A stretch of 64,000 nt of DNA, from positions 1 to 64,000 of the forward strand of contig JAFDHF010000010.1 of assembly GCA_019308905.1 (NCBI GenBank). Direction: 5' to 3'. Origin of the DNA: Deltaproteobacteria bacterium (GTDB lineage: Bacteria > Desulfobacterota > BSN033 > WVXP01). Made by a program: the position numbers and the translations under genes. This document shows positions 54,053 to 61,761 of this stretch, in pieces. The notes under the pieces are model-generated. The model saw nothing but the letters and a program-made list of their open reading frames with translations. It did not search any database and was not told the DNA's origin. Numbering within the stretch: position 1 is the first letter of the stretch; the number at the start of each line of letters is the position of its first letter.

Positions 54053-54063
54053 AAAGGATCATG

Positions 54064-54111
54064 CCCCCGCAGGCTCCGGGAGGTTCCTTTTCTTGAGAGG
54101 GCCTGCGGGGG
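54064..54111. other. Strong intergenic stem-loop
   Basis: 11-bp inverted repeat CCCCCGCAGGC / GCCTGCGGGGG with a 26-nt loop, in the 453-bp gap between icd and the deacetylase gene. Its strand and role are unclear. Between 54112 and 54311 I see nothing else beyond the ribosome site before 54312. Confidence 0.4.
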
Positions 54112-54311
54112 GGCCGATAGCGAAACCGGCAGGATTGTGCTATTTTTGCCTTGGTGGTACCCGGTGGTTCGGCGACCGGGGAGGCCAGCTGAGCAGCCTT
54201 CGGATAGGGGATCGGTTTTGGCAGGCGGCCTTTTCAGGAACCAGTTGCTCTCATCCGGGAGCCGGTGCCGGCCTGGCCATGCCCCGTACAAGGCAGGAAG
54301 GAGGAGTGGGC

Positions 54312-55442
54312 TTGAAGTCCGCTTTTATCTATTCTCACGAACTCGGCCGGTTCGACTTCGGATACGACCACCCTTACAAACCCGAAAGAGCCATCAAGGC
54401 ATACGACCTATGTACCAGGTACGGGGTCCTCAACTATCCCTGGATGGAGGTTCTCAGCGCCGGCCCCATAGATCCCCAGATATTGACCCTCTTCCACGAT
54501 CCGCATTACCTTGAACTTCTCAAGGAGGCCAGCCTCGGAAGGGTCAGCCTCGAAATACTCGCCCACGGTCTCGGGACTCGAGACAATCCAATCCTGCCCG
54601 GCATCTATGAATGGTCTCTCATGACTTGCGGCAGTACCTTCCTCGGGGCCGATCTCATCGCGAGAAAGCAGATCGAGGTCGCCTTCAATCCTCTAGGGGG
54701 ATTCCACCATGCCAGACAAAGCCGGGCCGAAGGGTTCTGTTACATAAACGACGTCGCCGTGGTGGGCCGGGAACTCCTGGGCCGCGGGTTCAGGGTCGCC
54801 TTCGTCGATATCGATGCCCACCACTGTAACGGCGTACAGGAGGCCTTCTACGAGGATGATCGTTTCCTTGTCATCTCCCTCCATGAGAGCGGCAAAACCC
54901 TTTACCCTGGTACCGGTGAAACGAGTGAAATCGGGAAGGGAAGGGGGCGGGGCTTTACCGTGAACATACCCCTTGCCCCCGGGACCGATGATGAAGTGTT
55001 TCTCTCGGCTTTCCGGGAAGTCGTACCTGCCCTGGTCTCGGCCTTCCAGCCGGACATCCTTGTGGCGGAACTCGGTGCCGACACCCAGATCTCCGACCCT
55101 CTCACCCATCTCAGACTGACAAACAACGGCTATCAGGAAGCGGTGAGGATTCTCAGCACCCTCTGCCCAAGGATCCTGGCCCTGGGCGGGGGCGGCTATG
55201 ACGTCTATCGGACGGCCCGGTGCTGGACCCTTGCCTGGTCGGTTCTCAACGGCGTGGAACCGGAAGACGAATTTGCCGGGCTGGTGGGAGGCATGATGTT
55301 CGGGCCCGAGCAGGAGGTTGGAAGCCTCCGGGACCAGCCCCACCCGACAGTAGGGCCGGTCAAGGAGAAGGCAAAAGACCAGGTTAGAAAAGCCCTCTCT
55401 TTCATAAGGGAGGAGGTCTTCCCGATTCACGGGATCCCTTAG
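54312..55442 (+). CDS. Histone deacetylase-family protein (AcuC-like)
   Basis: 376 residues from the TTG at 54312, placed 8 nt after AAGGAGG; a GTG two codons earlier is too close to it, and an ATG at 54279 is also in frame. Motifs are GGFHHARQSRAEGFCYINDV (His-His charge relay), DIDAHHCNGVQEAF (zinc Asp and His), ELGADTQISDPLTHL (zinc Asp) and LGGGGYDVYRTAR (catalytic Tyr). AcuC-type enzymes remove acyl groups from acyl-CoA synthetases or from polyamines. Single gene. Confidence 0.88.
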   Translation: MKSAFIYSHELGRFDFGYDHPYKPERAIKAYDLCTRYGVLNYPWMEVLSAGPIDPQILTLFHDPHYLELLKEASLGRVSLEILAHGLGTRDNPILPGIYEWSLMTCGSTFLGADLIARKQIEVAFNPLGGFHHARQSRAEGFCYINDVAVVGRELLGRGFRVAFVDIDAHHCNGVQEAFYEDDRFLVISLHESGKTLYPGTGETSEIGKGRGRGFTVNIPLAPGTDDEVFLSAFREVVPALVSAFQPDILVAELGADTQISDPLTHLRLTNNGYQEAVRILSTLCPRILALGGGGYDVYRTARCWTLAWSVLNGVEPEDEFAGLVGGMMFGPEQEVGSLRDQPHPTVGPVKEKAKDQVRKALSFIREEVFPIHGIP

Positions 55443-55568
55443 CTCAAAGGATTCCAAAGAGATTCACCCTGCACGAGGTCCGCCTCGTCCTTCTGCCCTT
55501 GGCCTCTCAGCACGGGGCAGTGAGAGCCTGTCTCCCGATTTCTCACTTCTCCGGCGCTTCCATCTTCC

Positions 55569-55594
55569 TTTCGATCCCTCGGGATCGCTCGAAA
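55569..55594. promoter_or_regulatory. Palindrome beside the sigma-54 promoter
   Basis: Nested palindrome TTTCGA...TCGAAA around GATCCC-TC-GGGATC, ending 2 nt before the -24 element. Could be a repressor or activator site; too close for a usual enhancer site. Confidence 0.4.
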
Positions 55595-55596
55595 CC

Positions 55597-55612
55597 TGGC
55601 ATAGACCTTGCT
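55597..55612 (+). promoter_or_regulatory. Sigma-54 promoter for the PilZ gene pair
   Basis: TGGCATAGACCTTGCT fits the -24/-12 consensus (TGGCAY, GG and GC ten bases apart). It lies 150 nt before the first PilZ start. The 319-bp gap 55443-55761 shows this promoter, the palindrome before it and a 9-bp stem-loop after it. Confidence 0.6.
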
Positions 55613-55629
55613 AAACAGCAGAATGAATA

Positions 55630-55660
55630 TTCTCCCCCCCACGGGGCTCCAGGGGGAGAA
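55630..55660 (+). other. Stem-loop in the PilZ leader
   Basis: Perfect 9-bp stem TTCTCCCCC / GGGGGAGAA with a 13-nt loop, starting 18 nt after the sigma-54 -12 element, so near the 5' end of the transcript. Could protect the mRNA or serve in regulation. Confidence 0.45.
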
Positions 55661-55761
55661 CAAGGTATTGGATTTCATTCGATATCGCCCCGAAGGACGC
55701 CGGAACCGTCAGACCCAGCCGGCCTATCTCCGCGGAGCGGCTGTTCTCTGCCGGGCTCGCC

Positions 55762-56124
55762 ATGCCAAAGAGACGAGATAGACGAAGATCCCGCCGTATC
55801 AAGGATCCCGTCCTGATCTTCCTGTACAGAGACAGACTGGGCAACAAGGATGCCGTTCCCCTCGACCTCGGGCTGGAGGGCATCGGTATAAGAACAAAGG
55901 ATCCCCTCACCAGAGGTGACCAGCTCGAGATAACCATCGTCATCGGAGAATGCCAGATCAGAGCCCAGGGCACCGTGGTCTACAGCAAGGAAGAAGAATC
56001 GGGCTATTTCCGGTCGGGAATCAGCTTCAAAGAGATCTCTGAGCGCAACAAGGGAATCATCCGGCTCTATCTTGAAAAAACCAGGCAGCCGGGGAGGAAC
56101 AAAAGGAATGAACCTGGTCTGTGA
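55762..56124 (+). CDS. PilZ domain protein
   Basis: 120 residues. The basic N-terminus RRDRRRSRRIKDP carries the RxxxR-type c-di-GMP contact. The usual (D/N)xSxxG motif is replaced by LDLGLEGIGI, so binding may be altered. A beta-barrel pattern follows to SGISFKEIS. It probably senses cyclic-di-GMP. Its 3' end overlaps the second PilZ gene by 17 nt. Confidence 0.72.
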   Translation: MPKRRDRRRSRRIKDPVLIFLYRDRLGNKDAVPLDLGLEGIGIRTKDPLTRGDQLEITIVIGECQIRAQGTVVYSKEEESGYFRSGISFKEISERNKGIIRLYLEKTRQPGRNKRNEPGL

Positions 56125-56446
56125 GACAGAACGGAGAAAACACAGGCGGCTGGAACTCACCCATCTGGTTGCCTACAAGAGCTTCGATATCGAGGCGATC
56201 ACAGAAACCCTGAATATAAGCATCGGGGGTATGAAGATAAGGACGGATTTCCCTGTCGGGAAGAGCGAGATCCTCCATGTTTCTCTCAGGATAGGGAGCG
56301 AACGGTTCGAATCCCAGGCACGGGTTATTTACTGCAATCCCCAGCACGACCAGGCCTACGAGATGGGCCTGGCGTTTGAGAACACCTCGGATAAAGACCT
56401 GGCCCTCCTCGGTCAATATCTCCGCAGCCAGAGCCGGCCCCGCTGA
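56108..56446 (+). CDS. PilZ domain protein
   Basis: 112 residues from the ATG at 56108. The c-di-GMP motifs are both present: RRKHRRLE near residue 10 and LNISIGGMKI (N-x-S-x-x-G). The rest fits a stand-alone PilZ beta barrel, ending YEMGLAFENTS. Overlaps the first PilZ gene, so the pair is co-translated; this one looks the more competent c-di-GMP binder. Convergent with the Ser/Thr kinase gene, 21 bp apart. Confidence 0.85.
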   Translation: MNLVCETERRKHRRLELTHLVAYKSFDIEAITETLNISIGGMKIRTDFPVGKSEILHVSLRIGSERFESQARVIYCNPQHDQAYEMGLAFENTSDKDLALLGQYLRSQSRPR

Positions 56447-56467
56447 GCAATGCGCGGAACCTCCGCC

Positions 56468-57862
56468 TCATGCCCTTTCGGCAAATCTGAATCGCTTTGC
56501 AATGGAGACACCCACAAGAAAGGCAAGAATCCCCCCGAGTGCCAGCCCCACTGATACCTTTATCTTCCTGATTTGCCGGTTCATTGCGGCTTTCGAAAAC
56601 CCGATCTTCAGGCCCTCCTCCTCCGGCTTGTCCACTGCCAGAGGATAGGAAATCATCAATACATCCTCCTCGGGGGTCACGTGCTCCGCATGATACCCTG
56701 CCACCACCTGATTCCCCCTCATCAACTCCACAAAGACCAGGTGCGCATCTCTTCCTATCTCCTCGACATACCGGCCGAGAAGACTCGGATCTCTCCCAAT
56801 GGCAGCGTCATTTGAAAGGAGGGAGAGAAGGTAGGCTATGTGGCGCCCCCGGATGGAGGCTTCCCTCTGGAGTATGCCCCTCTTCGACTCGATTACAAAA
56901 TAGCCAAAAAGGAAGGTGGCCAGCATCAGGATAAGCCCGATGGTCATGGAGAGCCTGAAGAAGACCGGCTTCCAGGTCCGGCTCTTGGATACCGCAGCCC
57001 CTCTGACCTCCCGCCAGGCACCCTCTGCTTCGGGCACGATCGATTCCGAGAGGGCCTCTCTGAGCTCGCCGGCGGTCTGAAACCTATCGGCAGGGTTCTT
57101 GGCAAGACATCTGAGCACAACCCGCTCCAGCTTCACCGGAATCCCCGGGACGATCCTCCCCGGCGGCTCAGGCTCCACCTTCAGGATCCTGTCGATAGTC
57201 TCGGCGATGGAACCCCCGTAAAAGGGGAGCCTGCCCGTCAGGAGCTGATAGCAGACCACACCCGTGGAGTAGATGTCCGTCCTTCTGTCTATACTGCGGA
57301 ACTCTCTCAACTGCTCGGGCGAGCAGTAGTGTATCGTTCCCATGAAGGTCTCGTCCTTTGTTCTCACCATTTCGGATTTCTCGAGCCTGGCGATTCCAAA
57401 ATCGGTGATCTTCACGGTGCCGTTCTTGAGGAGAATCAGGTTGTCGGGTTTGATATCCCGATGAATCACCCCGCGTTGGTGAGCAAAATCGAGACCGTCA
57501 CAGACCTGGGTTATCCACTGGACGACTCTTTCCGCCCCCTGGCCTTGCCCCGGCTTCATGAGGCTGCCCAGAGAAACACCGTCCAGGTATTCCATGACAA
57601 TATAGTACTGTTCTCCCTGGCGGCCCACCTGGTAAATCGCCACGATGTTCGGATGGTTGAGCCGAGCCGCGGCCTTCGCTTCCTGTTGAAAGCGGAGTAT
57701 GACTTCTCTTCTCGCGTCCTGTTCGAGTCCGAGCCGGGGATCGATTCTGAGAACCTTTACGGCCACTTCTCGATCGAGCCGCGTGTCATGAGCCAGATAG
57801 ACGGTCGACATGCCCCCGCTGCCGATCTTCTTTTTCAGTTTATAGTTCGACTTTTCTGCCAT
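56468..57862 (-). CDS. Transmembrane Ser/Thr protein kinase with periplasmic sensor region
   Basis: 464 residues. Hanks-type kinase domain at about 8-272: GSGGMSTVYLAHD, K36 in VAVK, HRDIKPDN (134-141), DFG (154-156), SPEQL in place of APE. Membrane helices at about 301-323 and 436-455 enclose a 110-residue periplasmic part with no known domain seen. Phosphorylates proteins in the cytoplasm in response to an outside cue. Transcribed alone from a promoter at 57886-57914. Confidence 0.9.
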   Translation of the reverse strand: MAEKSNYKLKKKIGSGGMSTVYLAHDTRLDREVAVKVLRIDPRLGLEQDARREVILRFQQEAKAAARLNHPNIVAIYQVGRQGEQYYIVMEYLDGVSLGSLMKPGQGQGAERVVQWITQVCDGLDFAHQRGVIHRDIKPDNLILLKNGTVKITDFGIARLEKSEMVRTKDETFMGTIHYCSPEQLREFRSIDRRTDIYSTGVVCYQLLTGRLPFYGGSIAETIDRILKVEPEPPGRIVPGIPVKLERVVLRCLAKNPADRFQTAGELREALSESIVPEAEGAWREVRGAAVSKSRTWKPVFFRLSMTIGLILMLATFLFGYFVIESKRGILQREASIRGRHIAYLLSLLSNDAAIGRDPSLLGRYVEEIGRDAHLVFVELMRGNQVVAGYHAEHVTPEEDVLMISYPLAVDKPEEEGLKIGFSKAAMNRQIRKIKVSVGLALGGILAFLVGVSIAKRFRFAERA

Positions 57863-57885
57863 GGCGGATTCTGCTCTCCCCCCTA

Positions 57886-57914
57886 CATTTATCAGAATTA
57901 AGGTGACCTGTCAA
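57886..57914 (-). promoter_or_regulatory. Sigma-70 promoter of the Ser/Thr kinase gene
   Basis: Minus strand: TTGACA (57914-57909), 17-nt spacer, TAAATG (57891-57886), 24 nt before the ATG. Confidence 0.6.
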
Positions 57915-58087
57915 AACGATTCTTTCCCGTGATTACCGCCTTTTACGGAGGTTCTCTCCTGTCCGGGCAGGGCTCCTTCTCCGCCGGCTCAGGAACCAGG
58001 CACAGAGAAGAGGACCACGGCCCGTTTCTGGCCTCTCCGCTCCCAACTCGACCGATGTAAGACCACTTCTCAGTCATGCCTTCTGTT

Positions 58088-58267
58088 TCAGTCTTTGGAT
58101 CCGGTCTGCCGCCTGATCCATTCGTCGATCTGCTGGCGGTCGAACCTCCATTTGTTGAGGATCTTTCTGGCAGGTATCCTGCCCTCCCGGGCCAACCTGT
58201 AAAGGGACCGTTTCCCGATCTGCAGATACTCTGAGAGCTGTTCAATGGTCATGACCGGTCGGGTCAT
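58088..58267 (-). CDS. Small excisionase/MerR-type HTH DNA-binding protein
   Basis: 59 residues from the ATG at 58267, preceded by AAAGGAGATAGAG. One helix-turn-helix of the HTH_17 type: MTIEQLSEYLQIGKRSLYRL then GRIPARKILNKWRFDRQQID. These small proteins are found as excisionases or as lone regulators; no integrase is near. The longer frame back to 58507 lacks a start signal. A sigma-54-like site lies 45 nt upstream. Confidence 0.8.
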   Translation of the reverse strand: MTRPVMTIEQLSEYLQIGKRSLYRLAREGRIPARKILNKWRFDRQQIDEWIRRQTGSKD

Positions 58268-58311
58268 CTCTATCTCCTTTCTCCCGCAATCTGGCAACGG
58301 GAAACGGAGGG

Positions 58312-58326
58312 GCAAAAAAGATACCA
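58312..58326 (-). promoter_or_regulatory. Possible sigma-54 promoter for the small HTH gene
   Basis: Minus strand: TGGTATCTTTTTTGC, with GG and GC ten bases apart and TTGC at -12. It differs from the best consensus at the C of TGGCA. The rest of the gap (58327-58798) shows no believable gene or repeat. Confidence 0.35.
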
Positions 58327-58798
58327 ACCAGGATTCTTTTACGAAGAGGCCGACCTGCAGTGATTCAAAAGGATCAGCCGGTTCTCCCCCAGGGAAAGCG
58401 GCCCCGACACCACCCGGTATGGGGAATGTACCCCACGCCGGACACGTGTGGAAAAAATGCCAAATAATTGACACTTCATGCCAGTTCCTTTCATCCCCGG
58501 GCGGCACCGGGGAGCGAGGAATCCCTCCATGAGCAGGAAGGACGGAGACGGGACTCTCGGTCCCCCTTTGCTTTTCAGGATGTCAGAATGCCCGAGCAGG
58601 ATCTGCCCTCTGTTCGGGTGCGGTCCGAAAGTGCAACCAAAGGCCTGTTGTTGAAGCGACCAGCCCGAGGCAAAACTCCACACCAAAGTGTTCCGAATTC
58701 AGAGAGCGGGATTTGGGGTGGACTCCTCCCTTGAAGGTCTTCCCCAACTCAGATATTCTTAAAGGAGAAGACAGCTTGGATACGATTGGTCAGACAAG

Positions 58799-59260
58799 AT
58801 GTGGCTTCTCCTCAGAAGGATCCTCCCCATTGCTCTGGTGGCCCTGTACATCCTGAGCCCTTTTGATCTTGTTCCGGATTTTCTGGTAGGGCCGGGATGG
58901 ATCGACGATCTCTTCGTCCTCGGCCTCTTGATCTGGTTCCTTTCGGGTCGGTCTCCCTTTTTCGGCCGTTTCGGTTCTCCCTACAGCAGAAGCTACAGAT
59001 CCGGCCAAGGAAGCTCTGCGGGACCATCAGGCACTTCAAACAGGCAGACAGGACGGAGCGAGGCCCGGGCCGACCCGTACTCTGTCCTCGGGGTCAAACC
59101 AGGAGCCAGCTTGGATGAGATCAAGGAAGCCTACCGCGCGGCTGCATCCAAATACCATCCGGACAAGGTGGCCCATCTGGGAAAGGAGTTTCAAGAGCTG
59201 GCGCACCGCAAGTTCCTGGCCGTGCAGGAAGCATACGAGCGCTTGATCAAGGCCCGGTGA
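58799..59260 (+). CDS. DUF1232-DnaJ (J-domain) membrane protein
   Basis: 153 residues. The N-terminus (1-55) is a DUF1232-like membrane part: LLRRILPIALVALYILSPFD, then LVPDFL, the family core, and a second helix. A Ser/Gly-rich linker (56-88) leads to a C-terminal J domain (about 92-150) with PYSVLGVKPGASLDEIKEAY and the HPD tripeptide in YHPDKV. It should recruit an Hsp70 to the inner membrane. Convergent with tatA, 2 bp apart. Confidence 0.85.
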   Translation: MWLLLRRILPIALVALYILSPFDLVPDFLVGPGWIDDLFVLGLLIWFLSGRSPFFGRFGSPYSRSYRSGQGSSAGPSGTSNRQTGRSEARADPYSVLGVKPGASLDEIKEAYRAAASKYHPDKVAHLGKEFQELAHRKFLAVQEAYERLIKAR

Positions 59261-59262
59261 TC

Positions 59263-59595
59263 TCAATGCTTCAGGAACCACCACCATCGGCGAACCTGGG
59301 ACGCGGTCTCGCTGACGGCCTTGATCTCTTTCAGGCCGGGAATCCCTTCCTCTCGGCCGGTGGGGACGGCATCCTTGTCGGGGGGGACACCTCTTTCTCC
59401 CCCTTGTCCCTCTTCGGCCTCTCCGGATGCCTTCTCATTATCACGGCTCCCTTTGAGGTCCTTTGAGATGTCTTTGATTTCTCTGGCTGTCTTTCCCAGA
59501 CCCCGGCCTATCTCAGGCAGTCTCTTCGCTCCAAAGATGAGCAGCAAAATCACACCGATGATAAGCAGTTCAGAAGCTCCCAGCCCGAACACCAT
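59263..59595 (-). CDS. tatA: Sec-independent translocase TatA-type protein
   Basis: 110 residues from the ATG at 59595 behind GGGAGGACGG; the longer frame adds an unlike N-terminus. The short membrane helix ASELLIIGVILLLIFGAKRL is followed by the amphipathic PEIGRGLGKTAREIKDI, the TatA/TatB hallmark. A charged tail follows. It forms the pore of the Tat export route, needed by the Tat-signal binding protein at 37297. No tatC is in the window, and TatA versus TatB cannot be settled from length alone. Confidence 0.88.
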   Translation of the reverse strand: MVFGLGASELLIIGVILLLIFGAKRLPEIGRGLGKTAREIKDISKDLKGSRDNEKASGEAEEGQGGERGVPPDKDAVPTGREEGIPGLKEIKAVSETASQVRRWWWFLKH

Positions 59596-59711
59596 CCGTC
59601 CTCCCATACAAAGCACAGGGACGCGCCGAGTCCGTCCGCGGTCACCAGCCCGCCCCCCCTGTCTTTCCATTACCTGCCATTATGACACCTTCGGCCCGGC
59701 CTCTGTCCCCC

Positions 59712-60929
59712 TCACTGCCACGGCTTGAGCATGGGCTGGCTCCAGTCTGTGAGAAGCGAGAACCGCCCGGAGGCCGAGTCGAAGCGCATAACCCGCCCCC
59801 TGGAATGAGACCGGCGAGAGCCTTCTCCATAGCCGATTATGCCCGCCAACCCGTGTGTATTGAAATCCTCTACGGTTTCAAGGGATTTGATAAACCCCTC
59901 CCTGGTCAGGTCCCGGCCGGCACGCTCCAGGGCCTCGCAGAGGAGAAGGCCGCTCACATAGCCGACAATGTAACACCGGTGGAGTGATTCGGTCTCTTTC
60001 TTCGGATAGTATTTCTCGGTGTTCCCTATCATCAAGGTAACCCCGGGCAGCCTCTCCCAGGGTCTGGCCAGATAATCGACCGCGATGTAGCCGTCCGCCC
60101 CCTCCCCTGCCTCGGATAGGATCCCCGGATCAACGGTGGACGAAAGACCGATAAAACCGGGCGACCAGCCCATGCGGAGTGATCCCCTCATGATCCGAGT
60201 CACCTCCCAGGTTGTGGCTCCCACAACCACGTGATCGGCGCCGCCGGACCGCAGGCGGTCCAAGAAAGAGCTGAAATCGTAGGTGTCCTCACCGTAGCGT
60301 TCCACCCCCGCAATACCGAGCCCGTAGTGGGTGCAGACCCTGCGAAACACCTCTTCCACCTCGTCCCCGAAGACGCCTCCCGGCCAAAGCAAGGCCATCC
60401 TTGGGTTCTCTGCGGGATTCTTCCTCAGTAGGTATTCAATGGCAAGTGTGACCTGATCTCCGTAAGGCATTCCAAGAAAAAAGATATTCTTCCTGAAAGG
60501 AGAAAAGAGTGATCTTGAAATAGCAACGTTGACCAGGGCCGGCACATCATCTCCCAGGACTCCACGCTCTAAAAGGGTTCGGGTTGTCTCCACACCCGAA
60601 GTGGAGGCGAGGGAAAAGACCAGTTTCCCCTTAACCATTTCCCGGACCCGGCCCGCAGCATCCTCTGAGCCCTCTCCATCGTCCTGCACCATCAGAGTGA
60701 CGGTTCTTCCGTGAACTCCACCGATTTCGTTCACGTAGTTGAAACAGGCCTGGAGCCCCTCCAGGAGGTTCCTCCCCGCCCGAGAAGAAGGCCCTGAAAG
60801 AGAGCAGACAACGCCCATGCGAACCTCACTCTCGGTTACACCCGGCTCCGGCCCCTGTGCGGCAGACAAACCAGCTGCCATCAGAAACCATACAAGGGGC
60901 AGAAACCCCGCTGACCTTTTGCCGACCAT
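59712..60929 (-). CDS. ABC transporter substrate-binding protein, Leu/Ile/Val (LivK) type
   Basis: 405 residues, signal peptide about 1-24. A periplasmic-binding type 1 fold: VRMGVVCSLSGPSSRAGRNL at the start of the mature part, YVNEIGGVHGRTVTLMVQDD, and ALLWPGGVFGDEVEEVFRRV. Binds an amino acid, amide or aromatic acid. No permease or ATPase gene is next to it, so it may serve a remote transporter or a signalling role. Confidence 0.87.
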   Translation of the reverse strand: MVGKRSAGFLPLVWFLMAAGLSAAQGPEPGVTESEVRMGVVCSLSGPSSRAGRNLLEGLQACFNYVNEIGGVHGRTVTLMVQDDGEGSEDAAGRVREMVKGKLVFSLASTSGVETTRTLLERGVLGDDVPALVNVAISRSLFSPFRKNIFFLGMPYGDQVTLAIEYLLRKNPAENPRMALLWPGGVFGDEVEEVFRRVCTHYGLGIAGVERYGEDTYDFSSFLDRLRSGGADHVVVGATTWEVTRIMRGSLRMGWSPGFIGLSSTVDPGILSEAGEGADGYIAVDYLARPWERLPGVTLMIGNTEKYYPKKETESLHRCYIVGYVSGLLLCEALERAGRDLTREGFIKSLETVEDFNTHGLAGIIGYGEGSRRSHSRGRVMRFDSASGRFSLLTDWSQPMLKPWQ

Positions 60930-60961
60930 CAGGTCAAAACCTTTCAGAAAGAGGTGCCCGA

Positions 60962-60990
60962 ATTATATAGAATCCGATACCCTTTGAAAA
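60962..60990 (-). promoter_or_regulatory. Promoter of the LivK-type gene
   Basis: Minus strand: TTTTCA (60990-60985), 17-nt spacer, TATAAT (60967-60962), about 32 nt before the start. Confidence 0.5.
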
Positions 60991-61062
60991 GAACCCGCCG
61001 CCAGATCCAAGGAAAACCGCGGTGCAAAGCCCGGCCCGTTATTCCTGAAAATCTTCATCACC

Positions 61063-61356
61063 TCACCCGGGCGGAGATCCAAGGCACCTGCCCCTCTTGC
61101 TAAGACGGCTTGTCCTGTAGACGGCACGATGGCGCCTCATTTCCTCCATATGGGGGCACAGGGCGAGGCGGGGCCCCCAAAGATCGTAGTGAGGCTTGCC
61201 GCTCCGGCTGATGTGGATGGTCCGGACTCCGTGGCTCCTCCCCCACCGGATCAGTTCCTCCACAGAGTCGGCCAGCACCTTGCACATGGGAGAGCCCTTG
61301 GGCAATTTGAATTCAGGGTAGTCTCTTGGGGCAGGTTGATGAAGAAAATAGATCAT
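61063..61356 (-). CDS. Small protein, possibly DUF4031
   Basis: 97 residues. The central part, CKVLADSVEELIRWGRSHGV then HISRSGKPHYDLWGPRLAL, resembles DUF4031 (an L-A-D...E-L stretch, a conserved PHYDL). No function is established for that family. The C-terminal Arg-rich tail may be longer than usual. The start ATG has only a weak ribosome site. Confidence 0.55.
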   Translation of the reverse strand: MIYFLHQPAPRDYPEFKLPKGSPMCKVLADSVEELIRWGRSHGVRTIHISRSGKPHYDLWGPRLALCPHMEEMRRHRAVYRTSRLSKRGRCLGSPPG

Positions 61357-61425
61357 GTCTCAGTCCCCACCGTCTCTCCCTTCATCCACGCTCCCCCCTC
61401 CGGGCCCAGACAGATCCCCTGCCCT

Positions 61426-61454
61426 ATGATGCCAGCACGGCCTCTTCCTGTCAA
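61426..61454 (-). promoter_or_regulatory. Promoter candidate for the DUF4031-like gene
   Basis: Minus strand: TTGACA (61454-61449), 17-nt spacer, CATCAT (61431-61426), 70 nt before the start. Confidence 0.4.
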
Positions 61455-61487
61455 CCTCCAGGACCCTGGAATCCGGAGTGTCACCTG

Positions 61488-61749
61488 GTGGAGTTTCCTG
61501 ACTTTTGGAGAATACCCTTGCCTCCGAGCGACATTGCGGAAGCGGTGGGGTACCCATCAAGGGTGAGCGGGAAGGGGAAAGGTCGTGTTCGTGATTCGTG
61601 TTCGTGGAATTCCCCACCCGCGAACCTTGATAGGGTCACCGCGTGAGCTCAGGAGCGAGGGGACAAGGGTGTTCTCCTGCCAAGACAGAAAACGATCGTG
61701 AAGTCATATACTTGCAAGACTCCCGGGCCGAAAACTCAGGAAACTCCAC
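61488..61749 (+). repeat. Dispersed inverted-repeat element, copy E (MITE-like, most intact)
   Basis: 262 bp. Terminal inverted repeats GTGGAGTTTCCTGAC at 61488 and the complementary TCAGGAAACTCCAC ending 61749. A short TTCGTG array (61581-61606) and both internal blocks are present. The flanks TGTCACCTG (61479-61487) and TGTCACCGG (61750-61758) agree at 8 of 9 bases, as a target-site duplication would. No coding capacity. Confidence 0.8.
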
Positions 61750-61761
61750 TGTCACCGGGCC

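Noticed and set aside
56296-56330. A T-loop-like GGTTCGAATCC that could be a tRNA 3' half
   Set aside because: It lies inside the second PilZ gene (encoding ERFESQ) and no acceptor or anticodon stem can be drawn around it.
58468-58500. A sigma-70 promoter (TTGACA at 58468) in the gap before the DnaJ-like gene
   Set aside because: No acceptable -10 at 16-18 nt, and it is 330 nt from the next start.
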